In this document: positions 27,036 through 36,324 of the stretch, piece by piece
Position numbering within the stretch: position 1 is the first letter of the stretch
How the letters are laid out: each line of letters begins with the position of its first letter
Origin: Leucobacter tenebrionis
GTDB lineage: Bacteria > Actinomycetota > Actinomycetes > Actinomycetales > Microbacteriaceae
Assembly: GCF_019884725.1 (NCBI RefSeq)
Contig: NZ_CP082322.1
Coordinates: 2,790,001 to 2,854,000 of the forward strand
DNA: 64,000 bases
Direction of reading: 5' to 3'
Notes under the pieces: generated by a model
The model's input: the letters and a program-made list of their open reading frames with translations, nothing else
What the model was told of the DNA's origin: nothing
Databases searched by the model: none
Position numbers and translations under genes: made by a program

Positions 27036-27977
27036 TCAGCCGATGAAGCCCTGCTCCTGCAGCCACTCCTCGGCCACGTCGCGAGGATCCTCGCCGTCGT
27101 TGTCGACCTGGCCGTTGAGCTCGGTCATGACCTCGTTCGTGAGCGCCTCGCTGATCGGAGCCATGATCTCGGCGATGGCGGGGTACTCGTCGAGCGTCTC
27201 CTGGCGGAGCGAGACGAGGCCCGCGTACTCCACGAAGAACTTCTGGTCGTCCTCGAGCACGGTGAGATCGTTCGAGATGATGCGGGCGTCGGTCGAGAAG
27301 ACCTCGCCGACGGTGCACGACTCGCCGACCTGCGTGTAGATGAGGTTGAGGTCGAGCTCCACGGGCGATCCGAAGTCGATGCCGTACGCCTCCTCGATAC
27401 CGGGGAGCCCGTCGTCGCGGTTGATGAACTCGCTCGCGGCGCAGATCGTGGCGTCCTTCGGGTTCTCCGCGAGGTACTCCGAGAGGTCGGTCATCGAGGC
27501 GAGATCGTTCTTCTCCGCGAAGTCGCTCTTCACCGCGATGCGGTAGGAGTTCTCGAAGGGAGCGGGCTCGAGCCAGGCGATGCCGTTCGCCGCGTCGGCC
27601 TCGGCCACGGCGGCGTAGAGATCCTCCGGAAGATTCTCGGAGGTGTTGCCGAGGATGTTGATCCACGCGGTTCCGGTGTAATCCCAGTAGAGGTCGATCT
27701 CACCGCTCTCGAGGGCCTCGCGCACGGTCGCGCTGCCCGAGATGCCGGTCTGGTCGGTCACATCGGCGCCCGCGTTCTCGAGCGCGAGGATGGTGATCTG
27801 GCCGAGGATGTGCGACTCGGTGAACTCCTTCGAGCCGACGGTGAGCGAGGCGCCGTCGAGCTCGTCGCTCGCGGAGCCGCCGCCCGAGCCGCCGCTGCCA
27901 CCGGAGCAGCCGGTGAGTGCGAGCGCGACTCCGAGGCCTGCGGCCGCGAGCGCGGTTGCCTTGCGCATTCTCTTCAT
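27036..27977 (-). CDS. Osmoprotectant ABC transporter substrate-binding lipoprotein (copy 1)
   Basis: 313 residues, same architecture as the following gene: lipobox LTGC, Gly/Ser linker, then an OpuCC-type domain. The shared stretches DVTDQTGISGSATVREAL, ICAASEFINRDDGLPG and DGEDPRDVAEEWLQEQGFI show a tandem duplication, and the last 66 bases of the two genes differ at one base. The differences lie mainly in the ligand-binding loops, so the two may accept different solutes (inference). ATG 27977 has AAAGGGGAA ahead of it. Confidence 0.9.
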   Translation of the reverse strand: MKRMRKATALAAAGLGVALALTGCSGGSGGSGGGSASDELDGASLTVGSKEFTESHILGQITILALENAGADVTDQTGISGSATVREALESGEIDLYWDYTGTAWINILGNTSENLPEDLYAAVAEADAANGIAWLEPAPFENSYRIAVKSDFAEKNDLASMTDLSEYLAENPKDATICAASEFINRDDGLPGIEEAYGIDFGSPVELDLNLIYTQVGESCTVGEVFSTDARIISNDLTVLEDDQKFFVEYAGLVSLRQETLDEYPAIAEIMAPISEALTNEVMTELNGQVDNDGEDPRDVAEEWLQEQGFIG

Positions 27978-28065
27978 GGTGTTCCCCTTTTAGTTGTTTC
28001 TTGGACTCGGTGGTGCTCGAGGTGATCGGGCGATGCGCGCCGCACCGGAGCGCGTCTGCTCGGAC

Positions 28066-28851
28066 TCAGAGGCCGCGCGGCGTGAGCAGGTCTTCGATGA
28101 TGCCCGAGATGTAGTCGACCGCGAGCGCGAGCACCGCGGTGATCACGGCACCCGTGATCTGCACGATCACGCGGTTGGTCGAGAGCCCCGCGACGATGAT
28201 GTCGCCGAGACCGCCCGCGTTGATGTAGGTCGCGAGCGTCGCGGTGCCGACGTTGATGACGAGGGCCGTGCGCACACCGGCGAGGATCACGGGCACCGCG
28301 AGCGGGAGCTCGATCCGGCGCAGTACCGTGAGCCGCGACATGCCCATGCCGCGACCCGCCTCGAGCACCGAGCGGTCGACCTGCTCGAGGCCGACGATGG
28401 TGTTGAGCAGCACGGGCACGATCGCGTACAGCACGAGGCCGACGATCGCCGCCTCGAACCCGATGAACAGGAACGCGACCGCGAGCAGCACGAGGATCGC
28501 GATGGTCGGCACGGCCTGACCCAGCGTGAGCAGCGTGATCAGGTAGGGCCTGAACGAACGCGTGAAACGACGGCTGAGCAGCACGCCGAGCGGCACCGCG
28601 ATGAGGAGCGTGAAGAACGTCGATACCGCGGCGAGCAGGATGTGCTGCCAGAGCGCGGAGGACAGCCGCGAGGGGGCGAGTGCGCGGGCCTCGATCGTGT
28701 CGAGATCCTGACTCGACACGTAGAGGAAGAGTGCGAGGCACACCGCCGCGAGCACGAGCGGCATCGTGAGATACCGCGTCCAGCTGCGGCGCTCCGGGCG
28801 CGGCGCGGCCGTCGCCGGGGCGAGATCGGGTGTCGCGATCGCGGTGCTCAT
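28066..28851 (-). CDS. Osmoprotectant ABC transporter permease
   Basis: 261 residues with about six membrane helices and the permease loop EAGRGMGMSRLTVLRRIELPLAVPVILAG adapted to the ATPase. It resembles OpuCB/OpuCD. Its ATG overlaps the stop of the ATPase gene. A polar N-terminal tail of about 28 residues precedes the first helix. Confidence 0.92.
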   Translation of the reverse strand: MSTAIATPDLAPATAAPRPERRSWTRYLTMPLVLAAVCLALFLYVSSQDLDTIEARALAPSRLSSALWQHILLAAVSTFFTLLIAVPLGVLLSRRFTRSFRPYLITLLTLGQAVPTIAILVLLAVAFLFIGFEAAIVGLVLYAIVPVLLNTIVGLEQVDRSVLEAGRGMGMSRLTVLRRIELPLAVPVILAGVRTALVINVGTATLATYINAGGLGDIIVAGLSTNRVIVQITGAVITAVLALAVDYISGIIEDLLTPRGL

Positions 28852-30113
28852 CGCGCGCTCCGCGGTTCGGGATCGGAGGGCTGCGCGGGCTCGCCCGGGC
28901 GCACGGCCTCCAGGGAACCGCTCTGCAGATCCGAGCGGAGATCCTCGACCGCGGCGTTGCGCATCTCGCGGATCGCATCGTGGATCTGCTCGAAGTCGGC
29001 GACGCCCTGGTAGCGTCCCTCGTTATCGGTCACCGCGATCGCGCTGTAGCGCGCCGTGATGAGCTCATTGAGCACATCGGCGAGCGTGGCGCGCGGCGAG
29101 ACGGTCTGCTCGGCCGAGACCCCGAGCCCCGCGACGGAGGCAGCTGTCGCGCGCCGCAGATCGCGGCCCGTGACCCAGCGGTGCGGGTGGCCGGCATCGT
29201 CGAGCACGAGCAGTGCGCTCTCAGGCACCGCGCGCAGCGTCTCGAGCGCCCGCTCGACGGGCGTGTCCTGCCCGATGGTGGGCCACTCGCGCAGTGAGAT
29301 CTCCGAGACCCTGGTGAGGTTCAGACGCTTGAGCGATGCGCCGCGGCCCACGAAGTCGACCACGAAGTCGTTCGCCGGGGAGGTGAGGATCTGCTCGGGG
29401 GTGTCGTACTGGGCGATGCGCGACCCCTCTTGCAGGATCGCGATCCGGTCGCCGAGCTTGATCGCCTCGTCGATGTCGTGGGTGACGAACACGATCGTCT
29501 TGTGCATCTCGGCCTGGAGCCGCAGCAGCTCGTTCTGCAGGCGGTCGCGGGTGATCGGGTCGATCGCGCCGAAGGGCTCGTCCATGAGCAGCACATCGGG
29601 ATCGGCGCCGAGCGCGCGGGCGACGCCGATGCGCTGCTGCTGACCGCCCGAGAGCTGCTTGGGGTAGCGATCCCGGTACTCCTCCGGCGGCATGCCCACC
29701 ATGGTGAGTAGTTCGTCCACGCGGGCGCGGATCCGATCCTTCTTCCAGCCCAGCAGCCGCGGTACGGTCGCGATGTTGTCGCCGATCGTCATGTGCGGGA
29801 AGAGGCCGATCTGCTGGATCACATAGCCGATGCGGCGGCGCAGCTGATCCGGATCGCTCTTCGTGACGTCCTCGCCGTCGAGCAGGATCCTGCCCTCGGT
29901 CGGTTCGATGATGCGGTTGATCATCTTCATCGTGGTCGTCTTGCCGCAGCCCGAGGGGCCGACGAAGACGACGATCTCGCCGCGGCGGATGTCGAGATCC
30001 AGTCGCTGGACGGCGTCTCGCTGCTGACCCGGGTAGCGCTTGGTGATGCCCTCGAGACGGATCATCACATCGTCGCCGCCGCTCTGAGTGTTGTTCTCGG
30101 TGTTCTCGCTCAT
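28848..30113 (-). CDS. Osmoprotectant ABC transporter ATP-binding protein with CBS pair
   Basis: 421 residues. ABC domain: Walker A GPSGCGKTT, signature LSGGQQQRIG, Walker B VLLMDEPFGAID. Two CBS domains follow (about 275-390), the ionic-strength sensor of OpuA/OpuC systems. ATG 30113 overlaps the stop of the upstream permease (ATGA). The open frame extends above this start only as a shadow. Confidence 0.93.
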   Translation of the reverse strand: MSENTENNTQSGGDDVMIRLEGITKRYPGQQRDAVQRLDLDIRRGEIVVFVGPSGCGKTTTMKMINRIIEPTEGRILLDGEDVTKSDPDQLRRRIGYVIQQIGLFPHMTIGDNIATVPRLLGWKKDRIRARVDELLTMVGMPPEEYRDRYPKQLSGGQQQRIGVARALGADPDVLLMDEPFGAIDPITRDRLQNELLRLQAEMHKTIVFVTHDIDEAIKLGDRIAILQEGSRIAQYDTPEQILTSPANDFVVDFVGRGASLKRLNLTRVSEISLREWPTIGQDTPVERALETLRAVPESALLVLDDAGHPHRWVTGRDLRRATAASVAGLGVSAEQTVSPRATLADVLNELITARYSAIAVTDNEGRYQGVADFEQIHDAIREMRNAAVEDLRSDLQSGSLEAVRPGEPAQPSDPEPRSAR

Positions 30114-30715
30114 CGGATTCCTTTTGACGTTGTGAGGCGGCGCACGACGTAGAAGAGCACGTCGAACAGGATCGCGAGTACGACGACCCCGAGCGTTCCC
30201 GCCAGTACGAGGTTGACCGCGACGGGGGTGCCCACGCGGGCCAGACCGGTGAAGATGAACTCGCCGTAGCCGGGGCCGTTGACGATGGCGCCGATCGCGG
30301 CGATGCTCAGCAGCGTGAGCGTGGTCACGCGGATGCCCGTGATGATGACCGGCCACGCGAGCGGCAGTTCGATGCGGAACAGGCGCTGCCAGCGGTTCAG
30401 GCCGACGCCGCGAGCCGACTCGATGACGGCGGCGGGAACGCTCTGGAGACCCGCGACCGTGTTGCGGATGATCGGCATGAGGCCGTACATCGTGAGCGCC
30501 ACGACCACCGGGCGCGGACCGAGCCCGAGCGGTCCGAGCAGCAGGATGAACAGCGCGAACGACGGGATCGTCAGCATGGCACCGGTGAGCGAGAGCACGA
30601 AGTTCCGAGCCCGCTCGTTGCGGTAGGTGGCGAAGCCGAGGGCGATCCCGATGACGGAAGCGAGGATTACCGACACCCCGACGACAGCGGCATGCCCGAT
30701 GCCCATCTCGAGCAT
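30110..30715 (-). CDS. Osmoprotectant ABC transporter permease (start uncertain)
   Basis: At least 201 residues with five to six membrane helices and the loop ESARGVGLNRWQRLFRIELPLAWPVIITG. The first ATG in frame is at 30715, but the frame stays open to 30763 and reads IDFVEFLVKRSDDMLEM, which looks like the usual N-terminus of this family. No ATG, GTG or TTG exists there. An AGGAG (near 30761-30766) lies six bases before an ATC codon at 30754, so the true start may be ATC, or one base may have been lost after the out-of-frame ATG at 30759. It is the first gene of the operon. Confidence 0.85.
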   Translation of the reverse strand: MLEMGIGHAAVVGVSVILASVIGIALGFATYRNERARNFVLSLTGAMLTIPSFALFILLLGPLGLGPRPVVVALTMYGLMPIIRNTVAGLQSVPAAVIESARGVGLNRWQRLFRIELPLAWPVIITGIRVTTLTLLSIAAIGAIVNGPGYGEFIFTGLARVGTPVAVNLVLAGTLGVVVLAILFDVLFYVVRRLTTSKGIR

Positions 30716-30862
30716 GTCGTCACTGCGCTTGACGAGGAATTCGACGAAATCGATCGCATACTCCTATGGCTATATCGGACGTGGTTCGCATGCGGCTGCG
30801 TTCCGGCAGCCGCTTCCCAGAATAGGAGAAACAGCCGGAGTAGTCACATCGAGGGACCCGGG

Positions 30863-32671
30863 TCAGTCGCGAGAACGGGGTGTTTGCGCGCTTCCCGAGA
30901 CGTCCATCCTGAAGTACGCATCTCTCGCGAGCGCGCGCCAGAGCTGCACCGCCAGACGCGGATCGGAGGTCTCGAGAGCCTCGATCGCGTCCGCCCCGAG
31001 CACCATGAGCTCGACCGGCCCGTCGGCCTTCGCCGTGGTCTCCTGGCGATCGTCGTCGCCGAGCGCGAGATCGCCGAAGGTCATGCCCGCGCTCAGCGTG
31101 CTCACCTTGACCCTGTTGCCGTCGAGGTCCGATCCGATGATGTCGATGGATCCCGAGAGGATGAAGAACACGCCGCCGAACCGCTGGCCGACGCGACGCA
31201 CGATCTCACCGTCGGTGAAGGTGCGGCGATCCATGAGCGAGGCGATGGCGCGGATGTCGGCGGGATCGAGCATCGAGAGCGCGGGAGACGCGATGACGGG
31301 CACCTCCTCAGGCGAGGACCCGGGCGCTCCGTAACGATCGAGCAACGCTTCCTCGCAGCGGGCGATCGCCTCGTCCGTCGACTCGAATCGCGCGGCGTCG
31401 TCCGCCGGGAACACCGCTTCGAGCACGTGGTCGGGGTCGACGAGCAGGATGCGCCTGCCCTCGGTCTCGAAGCGCTCGCGCACGCGGGTGAACATCTCGG
31501 TCGCAAGGTGACTCGCCTCGTCGACGCCGCTGACGTCGATCACGACGCTCTCGACCTCATCGTCGAGTCCGCTGAGCTCGCGCATCACCGACTCGGTGCC
31601 GGCGAAGTAGAGGTCACCGGCGAGGCTCACGACCCGCGCGCGGTGCCCGTGCTCGGCCAGCGTGCCGACCGCCTCCTCGGTGCGCCTGACGCTCGAAGGC
31701 TCGCGGTCGACGGACTCGTTCGAGCGGATCGCCGACTGGCCCACGCGGGCCGATCGCACGAAGTGCATCTCCATGTCGTGCGAGATCCGCCGGCACGCCG
31801 CGACGCCTCGCACGCTGTTGCCGTGCTGGTCGAGCGGCGGGGAGAAGACCGCGAGGCCGGCCTGGCCGGGCAGCACCGCGATGATCCCGCCGCCCACACC
31901 AGACTTCGCTGGCATGCCGACGCGCACCACCCAGTCGCCCGCGTCGTCGTACATCCCCGAGGTGAGCATGACCGACAGCACTCGCTCCACGGCGTCGAGG
32001 CTCAGCGCCTCCACGCCCGTGACCGGGTTCGTGCCGCCGTTGGCGAGGGTCGCCGCCATGACTGCGAGATCGCGGCACGTCACCTGCACCGAGCACTGGC
32101 GAAGGTAGGTCTCGAGCGCCCGCGTAGGATCGCCGTCGATGACGCCGGCCGAGCTCAGCAGATAAGAGAGGCCGTGGTTGCGGTCGCTGTGCGCTCGCTC
32201 GGCGCGGTAGACGCGGCCGTTGCTGCGCAGCTGGCGCCCCGCGTACAGCGAGTAGTGATCCTCGATGCGCTTGATGGCGGATCTGCCGCCGGAGCCCTTG
32301 ATGAGCGACGAGACCGCGAGCGCGCCCGCGTTGATCATCGCGTTGGCGGGCCGACCCGTCGACTCGCTGAGCGAGAACTCGTGGAACGGATCGCCCGACG
32401 GCTCGACGTCCACCTTCGCGTCGACGGCCTCGCTGCCCAGCTCGGTGAGGGCGAGACCGTAGCTCAGCGGCTTCGAGAGCGACTGCAGCGAGAACTGCTT
32501 CGAGGTGGTGCCGACCTCGTAGACGTAGCCGTCGACCGTGGCGAGGGCGATGCCGAAGTCGTCGGGATCGATCGCGGTGTCGGAGGGGCCGATGAGGTAC
32601 GGGATCCCGTCGCGCAGCCGGCTCAGGTCGGTGTGCACGCCGCGAAGGTAGCTCAGGATCGGTGATTCCAT
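30863..32671 (-). CDS. glsA: Glutaminase A fused to STAS and cyclic-nucleotide-binding domains
   Basis: 602 residues, about twice the size of plain glutaminase A. Residues about 20-305 are the serine-dependent glutaminase that hydrolyses glutamine to glutamate and ammonia (Ser-x-x-Lys in LQSLSKPLSYG, NAMINAGALAV, GMPAKSGVGGGI). Residues about 345-450 form a STAS domain (VESVVIDVSGVDEASHLATEMF), and about 470-590 a cNMP-binding domain (GGVFFILSGSIDII and the phosphate-binding FGDLALGDDDRQETTA). It may be regulated by a nucleotide. TAAACT (32679-32684) lies seven bases before the ATG, suggesting a leaderless message. Confidence 0.9.
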   Translation of the reverse strand: MESPILSYLRGVHTDLSRLRDGIPYLIGPSDTAIDPDDFGIALATVDGYVYEVGTTSKQFSLQSLSKPLSYGLALTELGSEAVDAKVDVEPSGDPFHEFSLSESTGRPANAMINAGALAVSSLIKGSGGRSAIKRIEDHYSLYAGRQLRSNGRVYRAERAHSDRNHGLSYLLSSAGVIDGDPTRALETYLRQCSVQVTCRDLAVMAATLANGGTNPVTGVEALSLDAVERVLSVMLTSGMYDDAGDWVVRVGMPAKSGVGGGIIAVLPGQAGLAVFSPPLDQHGNSVRGVAACRRISHDMEMHFVRSARVGQSAIRSNESVDREPSSVRRTEEAVGTLAEHGHRARVVSLAGDLYFAGTESVMRELSGLDDEVESVVIDVSGVDEASHLATEMFTRVRERFETEGRRILLVDPDHVLEAVFPADDAARFESTDEAIARCEEALLDRYGAPGSSPEEVPVIASPALSMLDPADIRAIASLMDRRTFTDGEIVRRVGQRFGGVFFILSGSIDIIGSDLDGNRVKVSTLSAGMTFGDLALGDDDRQETTAKADGPVELMVLGADAIEALETSDPRLAVQLWRALARDAYFRMDVSGSAQTPRSRD

Positions 32672-32703
32672 ACGCGCGAGTTTAGAGGTTGTGCGCGAGC
32701 TGC

Positions 32704-32787
32704 TCCGTCATCCCGCGCGAGCGCGCGAGTCGGCCTCGAAGTACCGAGCCGGCCTGCGATTCGCGCGAATCACAGGCCGGCTCGGTA
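32704..32787. repeat. Palindromic intergenic element between fumC and glsA
   Basis: TACCGAGCCGGCCTG-C-GATTCGC and its complement GCGAATC-A-CAGGCCGGCTCGGTA form a 46-bp palindrome (32742-32787) with one C/A mismatch and no loop. Before it, TCATCCCGCG...CGCGCGAG (32708-32730) is a degenerate member of the ATCCTGCG family. The rest of the 176-bp gap shows nothing else. Confidence 0.8.
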
Positions 32788-32847
32788 GGAATGGGCCGTC
32801 TCGATCCGATGGTGCGGAAAGCGACGGCTGCGGCTACGCCGCGGTCG

Positions 32848-34254
32848 TCACTTGGCGACGCCGGGGTGGGTCATCGACAGCAGGTCGAGGGCCTTGTCGA
32901 GGTCGGCCTCCGAGACCTCGCCGCGCTCCACGTAACCGAGGTCGATGACGGCCTCGCGCACCGTGATGCCCTTGGCGACCGAGTGCTTCGCGATCTTCGC
33001 GGCGGCCTCGTAGCCGATGAGGCGGTTGAGCGGGGTGACGGTCGACGGGCTCATGCCGGCGAGCGCGGCTGCGCGGTCGAGGTTTGCCTCGAGACCCTTG
33101 ACGGTCTTATCGGCGAGCACGCGCGAGGCGTTCGAGAGCAGGCGGATCGACTCGAGCAGCGCGGTGCCCATGACCGGGATCTGCACGTTGAGCTCGAAGG
33201 CGCCCGAGGCGCCGGCCCACGCGATGGTCGCGTCGTTGCCGATCACGCGCGCGCACACCATGAGCACGGCCTCGGGCACGACGGGATTCACCTTGCCGGG
33301 CATGATCGAGGAGCCCGGCTGCAGGTCGGGGATGTGCAGCTCGGCGAGACCGGTGTTGGGGCCCGAACCCATCCAGCGGATGTCGTTGTTGATCTTCGTG
33401 AGCGATACGGCGATGGTGCGCAGTGCGCCCGAGGCCTCCACCAGGCCGTCGCGGTTGGCCTGCGCCTCGAAGTGGTTGCGGGCCTCGGTGATCGGCAGGC
33501 CGCTCGAGGCAGCGATCTCGGCGATGACCTTCTCGGGGAAGCCGAGCGGCGTGTTGATGCCGGTGCCGACGGCGGTGCCGCCCTGGGGCACCTCGGCGAC
33601 GCGGGGGAGGGCCGCCTCGACGCGTTCGATACCGTAGCGGATCTGCGCGGCGAAGCCGCCGAACTCCTGGCCGAGGGTGACGGGGGTGGCGTCCATGAGG
33701 TGGGTGCGGCCCGACTTCACGGCCGTCTTCCACTGCTCGGCCTTCTCCTCGAACGCCTCCGCGAGGTGCTCGAGGGCGGGCTTCAGCTGCTCGATGAGGG
33801 CGCCCGTGACGGCGATGTGCACCGAGGTGGGGAAGACGTCGTTCGACGACTGCGAGGCATTGACGTGATCGTTCGGATGCACGGGAGCGCCCAGGTGCTT
33901 CGTCGCGAGGGTCGCGAGCACCTCGTTCATGTTCATGTTCGAGGAGGTGCCCGAACCGGTCTGGTAGGTGTCGACCGGGAACTGGTCGTGGTGGGCGCCG
34001 CCGATGATCTCGTCGGCAGCGGCGACGATCGCGTCTGCGATACCGGCCTCGAGGATGCCGAGCTCCTTGTTCGCGATCGCCGCGGCGCGCTTGATGCGCG
34101 CGAGCGCGACGATCTGGGCCGGCTCGAGGCCCTTGCCCGAGATCGGGAAGTTCTCCACGGCGCGCTGCGTCTGCGCTGCATAGAGCGCGTTCTTGGGGAC
34201 GCGCACCTCGCCCATGGTGTCGTGCTCGACGCGGTACTCGATTTCTTCGGTCAC
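32848..34254 (-). CDS. fumC: Class II fumarate hydratase
   Basis: 468 residues, full length. TCA-cycle enzyme for the reversible hydration of fumarate to malate. The superfamily signature [11 protein letters not shown] is present at about residue 318-328, with [14 protein letters not shown] (about 100) and [12 protein letters not shown] (about 185) from the other active-site regions. The start is GTG 34254, with AAAGGA six bases upstream. Confidence 0.96.
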   Translation of the reverse strand: MTEEIEYRVEHDTMGEVRVPKNALYAAQTQRAVENFPISGKGLEPAQIVALARIKRAAAIANKELGILEAGIADAIVAAADEIIGGAHHDQFPVDTYQTGSGTSSNMNMNEVLATLATKHLGAPVHPNDHVNASQSSNDVFPTSVHIAVTGALIEQLKPALEHLAEAFEEKAEQWKTAVKSGRTHLMDATPVTLGQEFGGFAAQIRYGIERVEAALPRVAEVPQGGTAVGTGINTPLGFPEKVIAEIAASSGLPITEARNHFEAQANRDGLVEASGALRTIAVSLTKINNDIRWMGSGPNTGLAELHIPDLQPGSSIMPGKVNPVVPEAVLMVCARVIGNDATIAWAGASGAFELNVQIPVMGTALLESIRLLSNASRVLADKTVKGLEANLDRAAALAGMSPSTVTPLNRLIGYEAAAKIAKHSVAKGITVREAVIDLGYVERGEVSEADLDKALDLLSMTHPGVAK

Positions 34255-34273
34255 TGCATTCCTTTTCTCTTCG

Positions 34274-34347
34274 TCATCCTGCGCGGAGCCGCAGGATCTA
34301 GATGGCTGGAGGTGGATCCTGCGATCCGCTTCGCGGCCGCAGGATGG
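34274..34347. repeat. Two tandem ATCCTGCG/CGCAGGAT palindromes upstream of fumC
   Basis: ATCCTGCG (34276-34283) with CGCAGGAT (34290-34297), and ATCCTGCG (34316-34323) with CGCAGGAT (34338-34345). These are the cleanest pair of the dispersed family and fill most of the gap between the carbonic anhydrase stop and the fumC start. Confidence 0.85.
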
Positions 34348-34377
34348 CGGACTGGGAGTGTCTGACGGGTGAAGGCG

Positions 34378-35055
34378 TCAGTTGATCGGGGCGAGTTCGA
34401 GGTCGACCGGGCCGACCACCGTGTAGGGCACGGCGCGTCCCTCTGTGAGGCGGTACTGGCACCCGACGATCGCGAGCCGCCCGGCATCGACCGCGTCGCT
34501 GATGGCGCGCGAGGAGCGCAGCAGCTCGTTGACGGTGGCGGTCAGGTGGAGACGGCCCACGGCGTTCGCGTCGAGCCTGCTCGCGTCGGCATAGGGGGTG
34601 TCGGTCTGCTCGCGCAACCACAGCTGCTGCACGGAGGGCTGGATCGGCGCCAGCGTGTTGCGCACGGACTCGGTGACCTGAGAGGGCTGCCGGCTCGTCT
34701 GATCGATCGCCGCGGCGACCGCCCCGCAGGAGTCGTGAGCGAGCACCACGATGAGCGCCGAACCGAGGGCTGTGACCGCGTACTCCATCGACGCCGTGAT
34801 CGATTCGGCGACCACGTGGCCCATGTTGCGCGCGATGAAGAGATCGCCGAGGCCTCGGTCGAAGATGATCTCGGCGGCCATGCGGGAGTCGGCGCAGCCG
34901 AAGAGGGCGACGTCCGGGGTCTGGGAATTGGCGAGCTCGGTGCGCCGCTCGACATCCTGATTGGGGTGCGCCGACCGGCCCGACACGAATCTCTCATTGC
35001 CCGCGATCAGTTCGTCCCAGGCCTGCTGCGGGGTGACGCGAGGTGCTGTCATCAT
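34378..35055 (-). CDS. Beta-class carbonic anhydrase
   Basis: 225 residues. Zinc ligands are in FGCADSRM (Cys, then Asp-Arg) and VVLAHDSCGAV (His-x-x-Cys), the beta-class pattern; the enzyme interconverts CO2 and bicarbonate. ATG 35055 overlaps the DUF4245 stop by four bases, so it lies at the end of the xseB-DUF4245 operon. Confidence 0.93.
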   Translation of the reverse strand: MMTAPRVTPQQAWDELIAGNERFVSGRSAHPNQDVERRTELANSQTPDVALFGCADSRMAAEIIFDRGLGDLFIARNMGHVVAESITASMEYAVTALGSALIVVLAHDSCGAVAAAIDQTSRQPSQVTESVRNTLAPIQPSVQQLWLREQTDTPYADASRLDANAVGRLHLTATVNELLRSSRAISDAVDAGRLAIVGCQYRLTEGRAVPYTVVGPVDLELAPIN

Positions 35056-35741
35056 TGCTCCTTCGGGGTGGTGAGCGATGCGGCGACGTCAGCCGCCAGC
35101 ACGCGGAGGGTGGCGGGAGTATCGGTGCCGTAGACGAGGATGGTGTCGCCCTGCCACTCGCCCTGCAGCCCGAACACCATGTTGCTCGAATCGGGGTCCC
35201 GGTCGGGGTGATCGTAGACGACCCAGTCGATGCCGCCGATCTGCTCGGCGCCCGTGGGCGACTGCTGCTCGAGAGCCTGCGAGATCCACTTCTCGTCGAC
35301 CGGCGCCCCGTCGGGAGTGAACGCCTGCACGACGGCGGCGTAGGCCTCGTGTCCGGTGGTCTCGTCGACGGTGGTGTAATCGATCTGCCAGGAGACGACG
35401 CCGTCGCGCTGGCGCAGGCCGGCGCTCTTCGCCTTCCACGCGTCGGGCGCCGCCGGGGCGACCAGCGTGCGGCCCGCGCTGGGAGCCGCCTCCGCTGCGA
35501 GCGCGGCGACGTCGACCGAGTGATCCTCGAAGGTGCTCTTGCCGCCGATGAGCCCGGGGGCCATGAGCACGATGACCAGCATCAGGCCGAGGCTCACGAT
35601 GAGCGAGAAGACGAGGTTGTTGACGGTCTTGCGCTGCCGGTACAGGCGACTGTCGTTGGCCTTGCGGGCTGCGGTTTCGGCGGGCGTCTCGGGCCGACCG
35701 AGTTCGGCGACGACGGCCGGGGCCTTCTGCTTCCTCGCCAC
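35052..35741 (-). CDS. DUF4245 domain-containing membrane protein
   Basis: 229 residues. A cytosolic N-terminus, one transmembrane helix (about residues 43-65) and an extracytoplasmic domain matching DUF4245 (GGIDWVVYDHPDRDPDSSNMVFGL). Function unknown, but placement just after xseB is typical in actinobacteria. The start is GTG 35741, two bases after the xseB stop; the longer open frame upstream is a shadow of xseB. Confidence 0.85.
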   Translation of the reverse strand: MARKQKAPAVVAELGRPETPAETAARKANDSRLYRQRKTVNNLVFSLIVSLGLMLVIVLMAPGLIGGKSTFEDHSVDVAALAAEAAPSAGRTLVAPAAPDAWKAKSAGLRQRDGVVSWQIDYTTVDETTGHEAYAAVVQAFTPDGAPVDEKWISQALEQQSPTGAEQIGGIDWVVYDHPDRDPDSSNMVFGLQGEWQGDTILVYGTDTPATLRVLAADVAASLTTPKEQ

Positions 35742-35743
35742 GC

Positions 35744-35989
35744 TTACTCGCCCGCTCCGGGCTCGGTCGGCTCGGCGCCGGCGCCCTGGCGGGCGGCCTC
35801 GAGCCGCTGCCTGGCACCGAGGAGCCACTCCTCGCAGCGAGCGGCCAGCGCCTCGCCGCGCTCCCAGAGCTGCAGCGATTCTTCGAGGGTGATGCCGCCC
35901 TGCTCGAGCCTTGACACCACCTGGATGAGTTCGTCGCGCGCCTGCTCATAGCTGAGCGAAGCGGGATCCTGGCTTGCCGTTTCTGCCAT
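35744..35989 (-). CDS. xseB: Exodeoxyribonuclease VII small subunit
   Basis: 81 residues, usual size. [36 protein letters not shown] is the conserved helical core (residues about 13-48) that binds XseA. It has its own promoter: TTCGGC, a 17-base spacer and TAAGCT (35997-36002), seven bases before the ATG. That matters because a 0.65-kb insert now separates it from xseA. Confidence 0.95.
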   Translation of the reverse strand: MAETASQDPASLSYEQARDELIQVVSRLEQGGITLEESLQLWERGEALAARCEEWLLGARQRLEAARQGAGAEPTEPGAGE

Positions 35990-36038
35990 GGTGCCAAGCT
36001 TACCTTCCGCTGCGGGGACGCCGAACCCGGGGATATCA

Positions 36039-36085
36039 GGAACCCCGCGAGGTGGCGGCCAGACGGCCGCCCGCGAGGGAGAGCC
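36039..36085. repeat. 47-bp direct repeat, copy next to xseB (displaced end of xseA)
   Basis: Identical to 36692-36738, where it encodes the last residues of XseA. Read on the minus strand in the same phase, this copy gives the same residues and then a TGA directly after Gly-Ser. It contains two copies of CCGCGAGG flanking the hairpin GGCGGCC-AGAC-GGCCGCC. It probably was the original 3' end of xseA before insertion. Confidence 0.85.
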
Positions 36086-36087
36086 TG

Positions 36088-36324
36088 TCAGGAGACGCGC
36101 AGCAGCGCGGCCACGGAGAGATCCTCATCGAGATCGACCCAGTGGATACCTTCTCCGTCTCCGATGAGTCGCCACTTGGCTCTCGCATCAGGATCCGCGG
36201 CCTTCAGCCTTGGGAACCAGGAGATCGGCACGATGATCGCTCGCCCGTCGCGGAGCGTCACCCGCAACTCCTTCTCATCGACGTCGACATCGACCGCGGC
36301 GGCGTCAAGTGTTGAAGTGCTCAT
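36088..36324 (-). CDS. DUF2442 domain-containing protein
   Basis: 78 residues. The chain resembles DUF2442 ([25 protein letters not shown], then [21 protein letters not shown]). DUF2442 and DUF4160 genes commonly sit together; a toxin-antitoxin-like role has been suggested but is not established. ATG 36324 lies 20 bases inside the end of the DUF4160 gene; a longer frame to 36351 is possible. The stop is three bases from the inner edge of the 47-bp repeat. Confidence 0.85.
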   Translation of the reverse strand: MSTSTLDAAAVDVDVDEKELRVTLRDGRAIIVPISWFPRLKAADPDARAKWRLIGDGEGIHWVDLDEDLSVAALLRVS

